A stretch of DNA of 64,000 bases, from NCBI RefSeq assembly GCF_017515565.1, contig NZ_JAFWFN010000073.1, positions 61,792-125,791 of the forward strand, read 5' to 3'. The first letter of the stretch is position 1; each line of letters begins with the position of its first letter. Positions 9,694 to 19,922 of this stretch are shown piece after piece. The notes beneath the pieces are model-generated. The model had not been told where the DNA came from. It saw nothing but the letters and a program-made list of their open reading frames with translations, and did not search any database. The DNA is from Halomonas sp. (lineage in GTDB: Bacteria; Pseudomonadota; Gammaproteobacteria; Pseudomonadales; Halomonadaceae). Made by a program: the position numbers and the translations under genes.

Positions 9694-10800
9694 ATGGGTC
9701 CCTTCCCACACGACGCACCAAAAGTAACCATAAGCGATGCTAATCCAGCGGGCACTGATGGTTTTGAATTTGTTGAATTTGCCCACCCTGAGCCGGAAAA
9801 ATTAGATAGCCTGTTTAGGCAAATGGGCTTCGTCCCTGTGGCAAAGCACCGTGACAAGTCAATCACCGTTTATCGTCAAGGTGACATCAACTACCTGCTC
9901 AACAGTGAGCCTAACTCACATGCATCAGCGTTTATTGAAGCGCACGGCCCATGTGCACCGGCAATGGCTTGGCGTGTTGTGGATGCTCAGCATGCCCTAA
10001 AACGTGCCGTTGATTTAGGTGCTGAAGAGTTCACCGGCAATAAGTCCATTGATGCGCCCGCGGTGGTTGGCATTGGCGGCTCGCTGCTTTACTTTATTGA
10101 TACTTACGGCGAAAAAGGCAGCTGTTACTCAAACGAGTTTGAGTGGTTAAATGAGGAAGACCCTAAGCCTAAAGGATTTGGTTTTTACTATCTTGACCAC
10201 CTCACTCATAACGTTATTCGCGGCAATATGGACACATGGTATGCGTTTTATCACGACACCTTTAACTTCCGCGAAATACGCTACTTTGATATCACCGGTA
10301 AAATGACGGGGCTCACAAGCCGCGCACTTACATCTCCCGACGGTAAAATCCGTATTCCTATTAACGAGAGTGCCGATGATCACAGCCAGATCGAAGAGTA
10401 CTTACGCGAGTATAACGGCGAAGGTATTCAGCATATCGCCATTGCCACAGACGATATCTATACCGGCACTGACTTAATTGCGGCTGAGGGGCTCGAATTT
10501 ATGCCTGGCCCGCCGAGCATCTATTATGAGAAGTCGCTTGAGCGCGTAAAAGACCATCAGGAACCTCTCGATAAACTGCGTAACCGTGGCATTTTGATTG
10601 ATGGTGAAGGTGTCGTGGGCGGTGGCGAAACCAGAATTTTGCTACAAATATTCTCAAAAACGGTGATTGGCCCGATCTTCTTCGAGTTTATCCAGCGTAA
10701 AGGCGATGATGGTTTTGGAGAGGGCAATTTTAAAGCACTTTTCGAATCCATCGAAGAGGATCAAATCAACCGAGGCGTATTGCAAAGCACTGCTGACTAG
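9694..10800 (+). CDS. hpd: 4-hydroxyphenylpyruvate dioxygenase
   Basis: This 368-residue type I extradiol-fold dioxygenase converts 4-hydroxyphenylpyruvate to homogentisate in tyrosine catabolism. The non-haem iron ligands are visible: His in LDHLTHNV (about residue 168), His in GIQHIAIAT (about 247) and Glu in FFEFIQRKGDDGFGEGNF (about 330). An AAGGAGAG ribosome-binding site precedes ATG 9694. The Rieske ferredoxin at 10829 follows after 28 bp, so the two are probably cotranscribed. The next pathway genes (hmgA, maleylacetoacetate isomerase, fumarylacetoacetase) are not in this window. Confidence 0.96.
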   Translation: MGPFPHDAPKVTISDANPAGTDGFEFVEFAHPEPEKLDSLFRQMGFVPVAKHRDKSITVYRQGDINYLLNSEPNSHASAFIEAHGPCAPAMAWRVVDAQHALKRAVDLGAEEFTGNKSIDAPAVVGIGGSLLYFIDTYGEKGSCYSNEFEWLNEEDPKPKGFGFYYLDHLTHNVIRGNMDTWYAFYHDTFNFREIRYFDITGKMTGLTSRALTSPDGKIRIPINESADDHSQIEEYLREYNGEGIQHIAIATDDIYTGTDLIAAEGLEFMPGPPSIYYEKSLERVKDHQEPLDKLRNRGILIDGEGVVGGGETRILLQIFSKTVIGPIFFEFIQRKGDDGFGEGNFKALFESIEEDQINRGVLQSTAD

Positions 10801-10828
10801 TACTGCTAAACAGTAAAAAGGAAACCCT

Positions 10829-11218
10829 GTGCACGACGCTTGGCGTAACTATGCGAATGCCCCCCAAGAGGGGGCCATTGTTTGTCCTTCTAACCTCATA
10901 CAAGAAGGTAAAACACACTGCCTGGAAATCATTAGCAACGGTGGATCTTTCCCTGTCATTGTAACGCGCATAGAGGGTGCAATTTATTGCTACGTCAATG
11001 CCTGCCCCCACCAGTATTTACCTCTAAATTACCGGTCAGAGAGTATCATTTCATCAGATGGAAGCCGTTTGCTATGCAGCGCCCATGGAGCAGCGTTTGA
11101 TAGTAAAACAGGCAACTGCTTAACAGGCGCCTTCGATAAACTTGACGCAATACCGGTGTTTGAAAATCAAGAAGGAAACGTATGTATTGGGCATATAAAA
11201 TGCAAACAGACCAACTAA
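10829..11218 (+). CDS. Rieske [2Fe-2S] ferredoxin-like protein
   Basis: This 129-residue protein has the Rieske motif C59-P-H61 ... C83-S-A-H86. The start is a GTG with AAAAAGGAAA at suitable spacing. It lies 28 bp behind hpd and probably forms an operon with it. Small Rieske proteins of this type donate electrons to oxygenases or act as redox partners. HPD itself needs no external electron donor, so its role here is not explained by known chemistry. The following 291 bp (11219-11509) show no gene. Confidence 0.88.
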   Translation: MHDAWRNYANAPQEGAIVCPSNLIQEGKTHCLEIISNGGSFPVIVTRIEGAIYCYVNACPHQYLPLNYRSESIISSDGSRLLCSAHGAAFDSKTGNCLTGAFDKLDAIPVFENQEGNVCIGHIKCKQTN

Positions 11219-11509
11219 AGTCTATTACTGCCTAGCTACAAAATAGCTTGTGATCTAGCCATTGAGCATATTACAAAAAAGTTTATTTATTCAGGTAGGT
11301 AGCCGCTGAAAAGAGCTACTGAAAATTAGCCCTAGTGCTCGGAATGCAATGCTGCACCTTTCCTGAAGTACAGCAGGGGATACACACATTTTTCTTTAAC
11401 GCCTGGCTTCAAATTCTTAAAGCGAATCATCATTGCCTATTTAATGCGGCGTTAGTTGTCGCAGCACTGCCGTAGCATCTAACCTTCTTAACTCAGGGAA
11501 GGTAGGGAT

Positions 11510-12136
11510 ATGGATATACAGACGTGCTCATTAACCGCTTCGGTGACCGCCCAGCAAGAGATTGAGCTTGCCAAGTGGCAAGCGGATCGCGACGCTTGGG
11601 CTAACACGCTCCCTGTCATGAATTTTTTAAGCCAGTTTTTAACCCTAACGCCGGTCGTGGCGCCGTCGTTTGATTCTGCGAGCACCGATGGGCGTCATCT
11701 CTACTTCTGTCCTCGCTACAGCGCTTCCCTTTCCGATGAATCACGCCGTTTTTTACAGGCGCATTTACTTTGGCACTGTGTCGCGGGCCACTTAACGGCG
11801 CCGCTAGTCGCTAACCACCACCGCTGGCACCTCGCCTGTGACCATGAAGTGAACGCACTGCTGCTTGAGCTGGGTATTACGCTCCCGTTTGATGCGCTGC
11901 TGTTTCCCGTCTGCGTGGGGCGCAGCGCGCAGGCGGTGTATGTGTGGCTAAAAGGACACCCCAACACTTCCTTAGAAAAAACAGCCGACATACACCCTGC
12001 CGCGCTCTGGGCGCACCTGCCTAATACGGCACCTGAACAGAGCACGGTGGCGCTATGGCGTCACCGTGCTCATTTACTCGCTCGGGAGACGGATGCGCTG
12101 CCAGAGAGGGTCGCTAAGTTTTGTGAGGCACGGTAA
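11510..12136 (+). CDS. DUF2201-like metallopeptidase-fold protein without the catalytic glutamate
   Basis: This 208-residue protein resembles the N-terminal putative metallopeptidase domain of DUF2201/VWA proteins. In that family a strand and HExxHxxxGH-type helix are followed by an N-x-A-x-D-x-x-x-N segment. Here the helix reads H85-LLW-H89-CVA-GH94 and the later segment is WHLACDHEVNALL. The zinc-ligand histidines are kept but the usual Glu after the first His is Leu86. The usual C-terminal VWA half is absent. It opens a tightly packed four-gene set (to 14270), 39 bp before the WYL regulator. Family assignment is from motif layout; activity is doubtful. Confidence 0.6.
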   Translation: MDIQTCSLTASVTAQQEIELAKWQADRDAWANTLPVMNFLSQFLTLTPVVAPSFDSASTDGRHLYFCPRYSASLSDESRRFLQAHLLWHCVAGHLTAPLVANHHRWHLACDHEVNALLLELGITLPFDALLFPVCVGRSAQAVYVWLKGHPNTSLEKTADIHPAALWAHLPNTAPEQSTVALWRHRAHLLARETDALPERVAKFCEAR

Positions 12137-12175
12137 ACTTAATTTTTCATCATTACAGCCAGGGGAAGCGTCACT

Positions 12176-13210
12176 ATGTCCGATGCACGCGATACACTTT
12201 TTCGCTATTTGACGCTACTGCAGCTCATTCCTCGCTCCCCTGGGCGTATTTCTACCCCGGTGCTAAAAGAGAAACTCGCTGAACGCGGTTTTCATATTGA
12301 TACGCGGTCGTTACAGCGCGATTTAGGTCAAAAACTCTCGACGCAATTTCCGATTGGCTGCGACGACAGCCAAAAACCTTACCGTTGGTATTTTGATCGT
12401 GCGTTCCAGTGCCACTTACCGGCACTGGATGTGCCTAGTGCGTTAACGCTGGTGCTTGCTGAGGAGTATCTTAAAGGGCTGCTCCCCCCGGTGGTGGTGG
12501 GTCAGTTAACGCCCCACTTTAACGATGCACGGCAGTTGCTGGATGGCATGGCGTCTAACGGCCTGAGTAAATGGGCCCGCTGTGTGCGTGCGATTCCAAA
12601 TGGCAAAGCGCTGATTCCCGCCGAGCTGGATGAAGCGACCTGGCAGACGGTCGCAGAGGCATTGCTGGAACAAAAAGCGATCGACGTGATGTACTTATCA
12701 CGCAACTCTGAGACAGAAAAACCGTTAACGCTTCACCCCCAGGGGATTGTTAGCCGCCATAGCGCTACTTATTTACTGGCGCACGTCGATGGGTTTGAGG
12801 ATCTACGCCAGTTTGCGCTGCACCGGGTGAAACACGCAGCGTTCAGCCAGCGCGCCTGGCAAGCCCGTGACGATTTCGATATTGATCGCTATATCCAAAG
12901 CGGTGCGTTTGGCTATCGTCAAGGCCCAGACAATGTGGTGTTAGAGGCAGAGATCGCGCGCCCAGTCGCTTGGTTATTGCAAGAAACACCGCTGTCAGAG
13001 CAACAAACGATTGACGCCCTGCCGGACAGCCAGTGGTATCGCCTGACCGCCCAGGTGCCCGATGATCAGCAAACCCTCTGGTGGCTGATGGGCATGAGTA
13101 CCAATGTCAAAGTGCTTGCACCAAGTGCGTGGCGAGAGACCCTAAAAGCAAATGCGGCCCAGGTACTGGCACATTACCAGGACACTCCGAACACCTGCGA
13201 CACGCACTAA
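12176..13210 (+). CDS. WYL-domain transcriptional regulator
   Basis: This 344-residue protein has an N-terminal winged-HTH (RYLTLLQLIPRSPGRIS..LKEKLAERG; RSLQRDLGQKLS) and a central WYL domain (AIDVMYLSR, then LHPQGIVSRHSATYLLAHVDG and LRQFALHRV). A C-terminal WCX-like region follows. The signature WYL triplet is replaced by TYL. WYL regulators sense nucleic acid or other ligands and often control defence or DNA-damage genes. AGGGGAAG precedes the ATG. It lies between the metallopeptidase-like gene and the cyclotransferase gene on the same strand. Confidence 0.88.
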   Translation: MSDARDTLFRYLTLLQLIPRSPGRISTPVLKEKLAERGFHIDTRSLQRDLGQKLSTQFPIGCDDSQKPYRWYFDRAFQCHLPALDVPSALTLVLAEEYLKGLLPPVVVGQLTPHFNDARQLLDGMASNGLSKWARCVRAIPNGKALIPAELDEATWQTVAEALLEQKAIDVMYLSRNSETEKPLTLHPQGIVSRHSATYLLAHVDGFEDLRQFALHRVKHAAFSQRAWQARDDFDIDRYIQSGAFGYRQGPDNVVLEAEIARPVAWLLQETPLSEQQTIDALPDSQWYRLTAQVPDDQQTLWWLMGMSTNVKVLAPSAWRETLKANAAQVLAHYQDTPNTCDTH

Positions 13211-13251
13211 ACACGGGCTGCTGACAGCCACGTCACGTCAAGGAGAACGCC

Positions 13252-13767
13252 ATGCTCTGCTTTGCTTATGGATCCAATATGTCAACGCAGCGCCTAGCCG
13301 CACGGATTCCGGCACGCTTTGTGACCACCGCCCTGCTACCTGCGTATCGGTTAGCGTTTCATCAGCGTAGTGGAGACGGCTCGGGCAAGTGCGATATTGT
13401 GCCCGCCTCAGAGCAGTCCGCGGTATATGGGGTTATTTGGGACGTGGCTTCTCATCATAAACCCACCCTCGATCGTTACGAGGGGCTTGGGCTGGCCTAC
13501 GACGAAACCTGGCTGACGGTCACGGACCTTGCCAGTGACCGTCAGTTTGAGGTGCAGGCGTATGTTGGCAACGTCACCGCCCTCGGACTTCGTCCGTATA
13601 CATGGTACAAGCACCATGTGCTGGCCGGTGCACGTGAGCACGGGTTACCCGCCTACTATATCCGTGCGCTGGAACGTGTTGAGGCCCACCACGATCACGA
13701 TGCCGAACGGCACACCCTCGAAATGGCGCTGCATGGCCACGCTGAGCCGTTAGTGCGGGGGGCATGA
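13252..13767 (+). CDS. Gamma-glutamylcyclotransferase (AIG2/GGACT-like) family protein
   Basis: This 171-residue protein begins MLCFAYGSNMS, the YGSN phosphate/substrate-binding loop of the gamma-glutamylcyclotransferase fold. A conserved acidic residue follows in the DRYEGLGLAY segment (YEG motif). Family members release 5-oxoproline from gamma-glutamyl amines or peptides. CAAGGAGAA lies upstream of the ATG. The stop overlaps the next gene (ATGATG at 13764), implying translational coupling. Confidence 0.85.
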   Translation: MLCFAYGSNMSTQRLAARIPARFVTTALLPAYRLAFHQRSGDGSGKCDIVPASEQSAVYGVIWDVASHHKPTLDRYEGLGLAYDETWLTVTDLASDRQFEVQAYVGNVTALGLRPYTWYKHHVLAGAREHGLPAYYIRALERVEAHHDHDAERHTLEMALHGHAEPLVRGA

Positions 13768-14270
13768 TGGACAATGATGCGCGCTTAATCGCGTTTTATC
13801 GTGGGGAAGGTCACGATCATAAAGGGCGTCTACTTAAAGACATCTGGGCACTCTCGCCTTTCTGGCTAGAGCATACCCACGACTACATTCAATGGCTGTT
13901 CCCCATACCGGAAGCCGGTCATTTTAACGCGTTTGCGCCACTGCTGACGACCGACGTGCAAGCGGCTTTTGAGCGTGAAGAACCCTTACGCCGCCACCAG
14001 CAACGCTCCCTTGATGTGATGCTGAATTTTTTGGGGCTCACTCGCGAAAGCAACGCCATCACGGCCCAACCGACGTTATCGCTGCAGACGCACATCTGGT
14101 TGAAAGCCGGTGGCCATAACCACCTACGCATTACCCGTATGATTCGGTCGTTAGCGCTATGCCATCAGCCAGCGTTAGCTCGCGCGGTTCAGCAGGCCGT
14201 GATTGAGCTGGGCACACAGCATGGGGTGGTATCAGAAGCATCGTTACAGTATTGGCAGGAAGCGTTTTAA
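13764..14270 (+). CDS. Opioid-growth-factor-receptor-like (OGFr_N) domain protein
   Basis: This 168-residue protein carries the OGFr N-terminal signature: LIAFYRGEGHD, then EHTHDYIQWLFPIPEAGHFNA with APLLT, and a later LNFLGL. The HDYIQWLFP stretch is the family hallmark. Bacterial members are uncharacterised and are not receptors. The start is ATG 13764, or 13767 three bases on; both overlap or touch the cyclotransferase stop, behind a G-rich SD. It is the last gene of the four-gene set. Confidence 0.8.
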   Translation: MMDNDARLIAFYRGEGHDHKGRLLKDIWALSPFWLEHTHDYIQWLFPIPEAGHFNAFAPLLTTDVQAAFEREEPLRRHQQRSLDVMLNFLGLTRESNAITAQPTLSLQTHIWLKAGGHNHLRITRMIRSLALCHQPALARAVQQAVIELGTQHGVVSEASLQYWQEAF

Positions 14271-14275
14271 GTAAT

Positions 14276-14546
14276 GGTAGGAATTGAACCTACGACCTTC
14301 GGCTTCGAAAGCTAGCTTCAAGCCTTGTAGATAAGCTTACCGACCAAGTCCCCCGATCAAAGAACCTCTATTTAATTCAATAAAAACAACTATTTTATTT
14401 ACAACCTAAGTACTGATAGCACTTCCCGCTTCAAAACGATTGACGACCACCATTGCCCTTAGCCACCATCAACGCGGTCACAAAGCGAGATTTTAAAATA
14501 TCCGATTTTTTGATCCATTTTAATCTTTGGCGGTAGTGTCTTACCT
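14276..14546. repeat. tRNA-derived dispersed repeat, copy A
   Basis: It starts with GGTAGGAATTGAACCTACG, the T-arm of a tRNA read on the minus strand, then CCTTCGGCTTCG (anticodon-arm side). About 200 bp of AT-rich sequence follows. It ends with a conserved block (TTTTAAAAT, TCCGATTTT, CTTTGGCGGTAGTGTCTTACCT) that is shared with copies B (16741) and C (48659). It starts 6 bp after the stop codon of the OGFr-like gene. Interpreted as the end of an integrative element carrying a tRNA attachment site. Confidence 0.75.
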
Positions 14547-16528
<1,982 letters not shown>

Positions 16529-16599
16529 AAAGGCAGTTCGCTATCGCTAGAATCTATTTCTGCAGCGCCCGTCACTCCATGTGATGCGTTGCAGATGCG

Positions 16600-16737
16600 T
16601 TACTCGGCACGGCTGCGAGTGCATGAACTCGGTCTGCTGCGACAGCCAACAAAGATCAATGATACGTGGATAATTGATTCAACATCGGTTAGTGCTGCCC
16701 TTGCTGCCGCAGGAGGCGGAAAAAAGGGGGCTCTGAA
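16600..16737 (+). pseudogene. Possible IS5-like transposase remnant
   Basis: A short frame reads ...LRVHELGLL, then DTWIIDSTSV and AAAGGGKKGA, recalling the first catalytic Asp region of IS5/IS4-type DDE transposases. There it is typically followed by an A-G-x-KKG stretch. It lies directly before repeat copy B and has no intact ends. Weak resemblance. Confidence 0.35.
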
Positions 16738-16740
16738 GAA

Positions 16741-16998
16741 GGTAGGAATTGAACCTTCGGCTTCGGCTTCGGAGGCTAGCTCCAAGCCCTTTAGGCAAGC
16801 TTAACTGGTCAGCAAGTCTTGCTAAAAAACTTAATTTACCAAAATAAAAACAGCTACTTAATAAAGAAAAACCCTTAATAGCTCTTTTACTCTTTATCCC
16901 GATTTACATCATTCGCTGCACAACGCTACCGTCATATCGGTCAAATAGCGTGATTTTAAGATGTCCGGTTTTTGACTAATTTTGACCTTTGGCGGTAT
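16741..16998. repeat. tRNA-derived dispersed repeat, copy B
   Basis: It has the same orientation and layout as copies A and C. GGTAGGAATTGAACC with a slightly altered T-arm side and GGCTTCGGAGGC starts it. An AT-rich middle (TTTATCCCGATTTACATC, also in copy C) follows, and it ends GATTTTAAGATGTCCGG ... TTTTGACCTTTGGCGGTA. Together with copy A it brackets tmm. Confidence 0.75.
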
Positions 16999-17083
16999 AG
17001 ATGGAGTGGTCGATCGACGATGAATTGCAGCTTCGAAACCGGCCAACAGATCTAAAAGGTTCGTGTGTGGCAACTGTTCTCCC

Positions 17084-17224
17084 TACCCTTCAACTGACAT
17101 TACAGTGCCAAGCGGGCGGCCCGACGTATGTGAAGAGTTTCATACCATTACCATTCATCGGCGTTTTGAATTCCCCAGCCAAAAAGCGCTGCTGACACGC
17201 TCTGGTGAATCGCTACTGGACTAG
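17084..17224 (+). pseudogene. 3' fragment of an unidentified gene
   Basis: A frame ending at TAG 17224 reads like a natural C-terminus (EEFHTITIHRRFEFPSQKAL, then GESLLD) but has no start or upstream body. It follows repeat copy B and stops 20 bp before the convergent amine oxidase gene. I do not recognise the family. The rest of 16999-17243 shows nothing else. Confidence 0.35.
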
Positions 17225-17243
17225 CACCAAACAAGCAAGCTCC

Positions 17244-18344
17244 CTACTTTGCTAACACATTCGCAACGCCCCGCTCAGCGGCTTCAATGGCACCTGCCAG
17301 GTAACCGGCATAGTACTTACCCCACTCGCTACCAATACCCGTTAAGCGAGGTTTCCAAGGCCCATCAGCCGCGCGAGCAGGCGGCGCAGTACCGTGATGG
17401 TCGCTGGGTATCTGATCGGCACAGGTAGCGGTGAACGGCTCCTGCGCCCAGTCTTTAATCACATCCATGCTCGGGCTAGCAGCTTGAGGGCCAAACAGCC
17501 TAGCCAGCTGTGCGCGACAGTGCTGACGTAGTGCCTCATCACCAAATTGCGCTCGCGCACTGGCGGGTAAGCTAAAAAAGCCAAACAGCGCGCCGTGACC
17601 ATCTGGGTGGGACATATCATGAATTTCGCCCAGCGGGCCCAGTAGACTACGCGCCTCTCCCGAAAGATGCTCATCTCGCCAAAAGGGCGTGGGATACAGG
17701 GCGACGTATTTGCAGTGGGGGGCCATCCAGGTAGCAGTGCTCGCCCACTGATGAGTAAGCCCCTCAGGTAGCGTCGGTGAAAACGTAATTGCCTGCGCCG
17801 CTAATCTCGGCGGCACAGCCAGCAACACATGCTGGGCGTTATAACGCTGCCCAGAAGCACACTGCATCTCAACACTGCCATTGGAAGTGAGTGCCATCGA
17901 CTGAACGGCCTGGCCGGTAAAAATACGTCCAGGGCCAATGCGCTGGCACAATGCATCAATCAGGGCTTGCATGCCACCCCGTAGCCGCATAGAAGGTGGC
18001 TGATTTACAAAGCCCTGCATGCGAACCGGCGGCATTTGGTGGGAGCGCTCCATAATCATATCGCCGGTTTCATACTGGGCAAACGATAACAGCCCTAGCG
18101 ATTCCACCAGCGCTCCAAGCACCTGTTGAAACTCAGGCCAAAACCAAGAAGGTCCTAAATCAAACGACTCTGCGTCCCCCTCCACCAGCACCTCTCCGCT
18201 GGGTATTAACGTTGCAATACGTCCACCCACCCGCTCTCGCGCTTCCAGCATCACGTAATCGCTGATGCCCCGTTTTTCCAATAAATACGCGGCATACAGC
18301 CCCGCCAAACCAGCGCCTATAATGGCGATACGTGATGTATGCAT
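17244..18344 (-). CDS. FAD-dependent amine oxidase / NAD(P)-binding oxidoreductase
   Basis: This protein has 366 residues from ATG 18344. An upstream in-frame start at 18389 would add a 15-residue tail before the FAD motif, so the internal MHTSRIAIIGAG start is preferred. The dinucleotide-binding motif GAGLAGLYAAYLLE and the following ARERVGGR are those of the flavin-containing amine oxidoreductase superfamily. A C-terminal FAD segment (LTGIGSEWGKYYAGYLAGAI) is also present. The substrate is unknown. It is convergent with the accessory DNA on its left and divergent from the RND operon. Confidence 0.85.
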   Translation of the reverse strand: MHTSRIAIIGAGLAGLYAAYLLEKRGISDYVMLEARERVGGRIATLIPSGEVLVEGDAESFDLGPSWFWPEFQQVLGALVESLGLLSFAQYETGDMIMERSHQMPPVRMQGFVNQPPSMRLRGGMQALIDALCQRIGPGRIFTGQAVQSMALTSNGSVEMQCASGQRYNAQHVLLAVPPRLAAQAITFSPTLPEGLTHQWASTATWMAPHCKYVALYPTPFWRDEHLSGEARSLLGPLGEIHDMSHPDGHGALFGFFSLPASARAQFGDEALRQHCRAQLARLFGPQAASPSMDVIKDWAQEPFTATCADQIPSDHHGTAPPARAADGPWKPRLTGIGSEWGKYYAGYLAGAIEAAERGVANVLAK

Positions 18345-18674
18345 GAAAAGTCTCGATGGTTGATAAAAACCGAAAGCATACCGCAGCATGGTGCGTAGAT
18401 AGTCGTAATCCCAACCCGTCTAAATTCTCGAGGTTGCCTTTAGCAGCCAATACGTACAGGCCGTTAGCCTCACTAGACGTTGCTCCGCTGCCCAGACAGT
18501 GACAAATGTAGAGCGGTGATCCTCCATCCACGGTCACGACGCCTTATGTCCATTCCATCTGAGATAACGTTGAATTTTAGTGCGCCGCATTGTCGCAACA
18601 GTGCTATTAACCGATATTATTGGAATGCAAGCGCGTTAAGATAAGCAGGTCTTATTCTATATATAGATATCCTT

Positions 18675-19922
18675 ATGCTAAAGCGCTTGTTTCCCCTGAT
18701 AATACTGGTTCTTGGCATTGCCAGCTTTATGGCGTTGCGTTACACACGCCCTGAGCCAGCCCCCGTGGAGGCTCAGGAGCGCCGCTGGCCCGTTGAGGCG
18801 TTGACCGTTTCTCCTGGCGAACATGTACCACTGCTTTCGCTGTTCGGGGAAGTTGTTGCCCCGGACATGGTCACCCTGGTGGCGCCGATTCAAGCGCGGG
18901 TGGCCCAGCGGCCGGTAAGCGACGGCCAGCGGGTAGCCCAAGGTGAGCTGCTCATAGCGCTGAATGAAGACGACCTGTCATCGCCACTGCGTCAAGCTGA
19001 AGCTGAATTAGCCGACCTGCAGGCTCAGTTGGAAAACGAACGCATCCGCCATGAGAATAATCGCCAAGTATTAGCCCAAGAACGCAATATTCTTGCCAGC
19101 GCTAACCGCCAATTGGAACGCAACCGTTCGCTGGAAGGGCGAAACCTTGCTTCTCAAACGGACGTCGATGCGGCCCATGACAACGTCGCTCGCGCCCAGT
19201 TGAACGTATCATCACGCGAAAGCGCAATCGCCGAACACCCTTCTCGGACAGCCAGCTTGGAAGCCCGCCTGGCCAGGGCTCAGGTACAAGCAGCCGACGC
19301 TCGGCGCAATCTGGAGCGTGGCCGTGTCCATGCGCCCTTCGCTGGCAGCGTGACGCGGGTGCAGGTAGCCGAAGGAGACGACGTAGCCCCGCGCGCGGCC
19401 TTGATGTCGCTATATCCGCTTAATGGCCTGGAGCTACGCGCTCGGATTCCCCAGCGTTATTACGCGGAACTTGAAGCACATCTACAAAGTGGTTTACCAC
19501 TTGAGGCGTTCGCTACGGATGGCAGCCAACGCTTCGTACTAGAGCGCCTGGCGGGGGAAAGCGACCCAACCGGCACTGAAGCAATCCTCTCGGTGCAAGG
19601 CCAAGCCCATGGGTTACGCCCAGGCGCTATGGTGGCGGTGCAGCTTCGCCGCCCTGGCGTGGGGGATGCGCTTGCCGTGCCCTACTCCGCCCTGCACGGT
19701 GCCGATTTACTCTACCGTATTAATCACGATAACCGCCTGGAGCGCCAGCGCGTCGAGCGGTTAGGCGAAGTGGCCCAGCAGGATGGTGGGCGCTGGCTGA
19801 TCGTGCGCGCAGAGACGTTAAAGGAGGGCGACCGTGTGATGTCGACCCACCTGCCCAACGCTGCCCAGGGGCTGCATGTTGAGATCACCAACACACTGCC
19901 TGACCCTGAGGCCGCCCCATGA
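18675..19922 (+). CDS. RND efflux membrane-fusion (periplasmic adaptor) subunit
   Basis: This 415-residue protein has an N-terminal membrane anchor (about residues 5-22), a biotinyl-lipoyl-like half motif (VAPIQARVAQRPVSDGQRVAQGELLIALNEDDL) and a coiled-coil hairpin (about 100-190). The second lipoyl half (GRVHAPFAGSVTRVQVAEGDDV) and a beta-barrel region follow. It overlaps the permease gene by 4 bp (ATGA), so the two are translationally coupled. No TolC-type outer-membrane gene is adjacent. The substrate cannot be deduced. Confidence 0.92.
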   Translation: MLKRLFPLIILVLGIASFMALRYTRPEPAPVEAQERRWPVEALTVSPGEHVPLLSLFGEVVAPDMVTLVAPIQARVAQRPVSDGQRVAQGELLIALNEDDLSSPLRQAEAELADLQAQLENERIRHENNRQVLAQERNILASANRQLERNRSLEGRNLASQTDVDAAHDNVARAQLNVSSRESAIAEHPSRTASLEARLARAQVQAADARRNLERGRVHAPFAGSVTRVQVAEGDDVAPRAALMSLYPLNGLELRARIPQRYYAELEAHLQSGLPLEAFATDGSQRFVLERLAGESDPTGTEAILSVQGQAHGLRPGAMVAVQLRRPGVGDALAVPYSALHGADLLYRINHDNRLERQRVERLGEVAQQDGGRWLIVRAETLKEGDRVMSTHLPNAAQGLHVEITNTLPDPEAAP

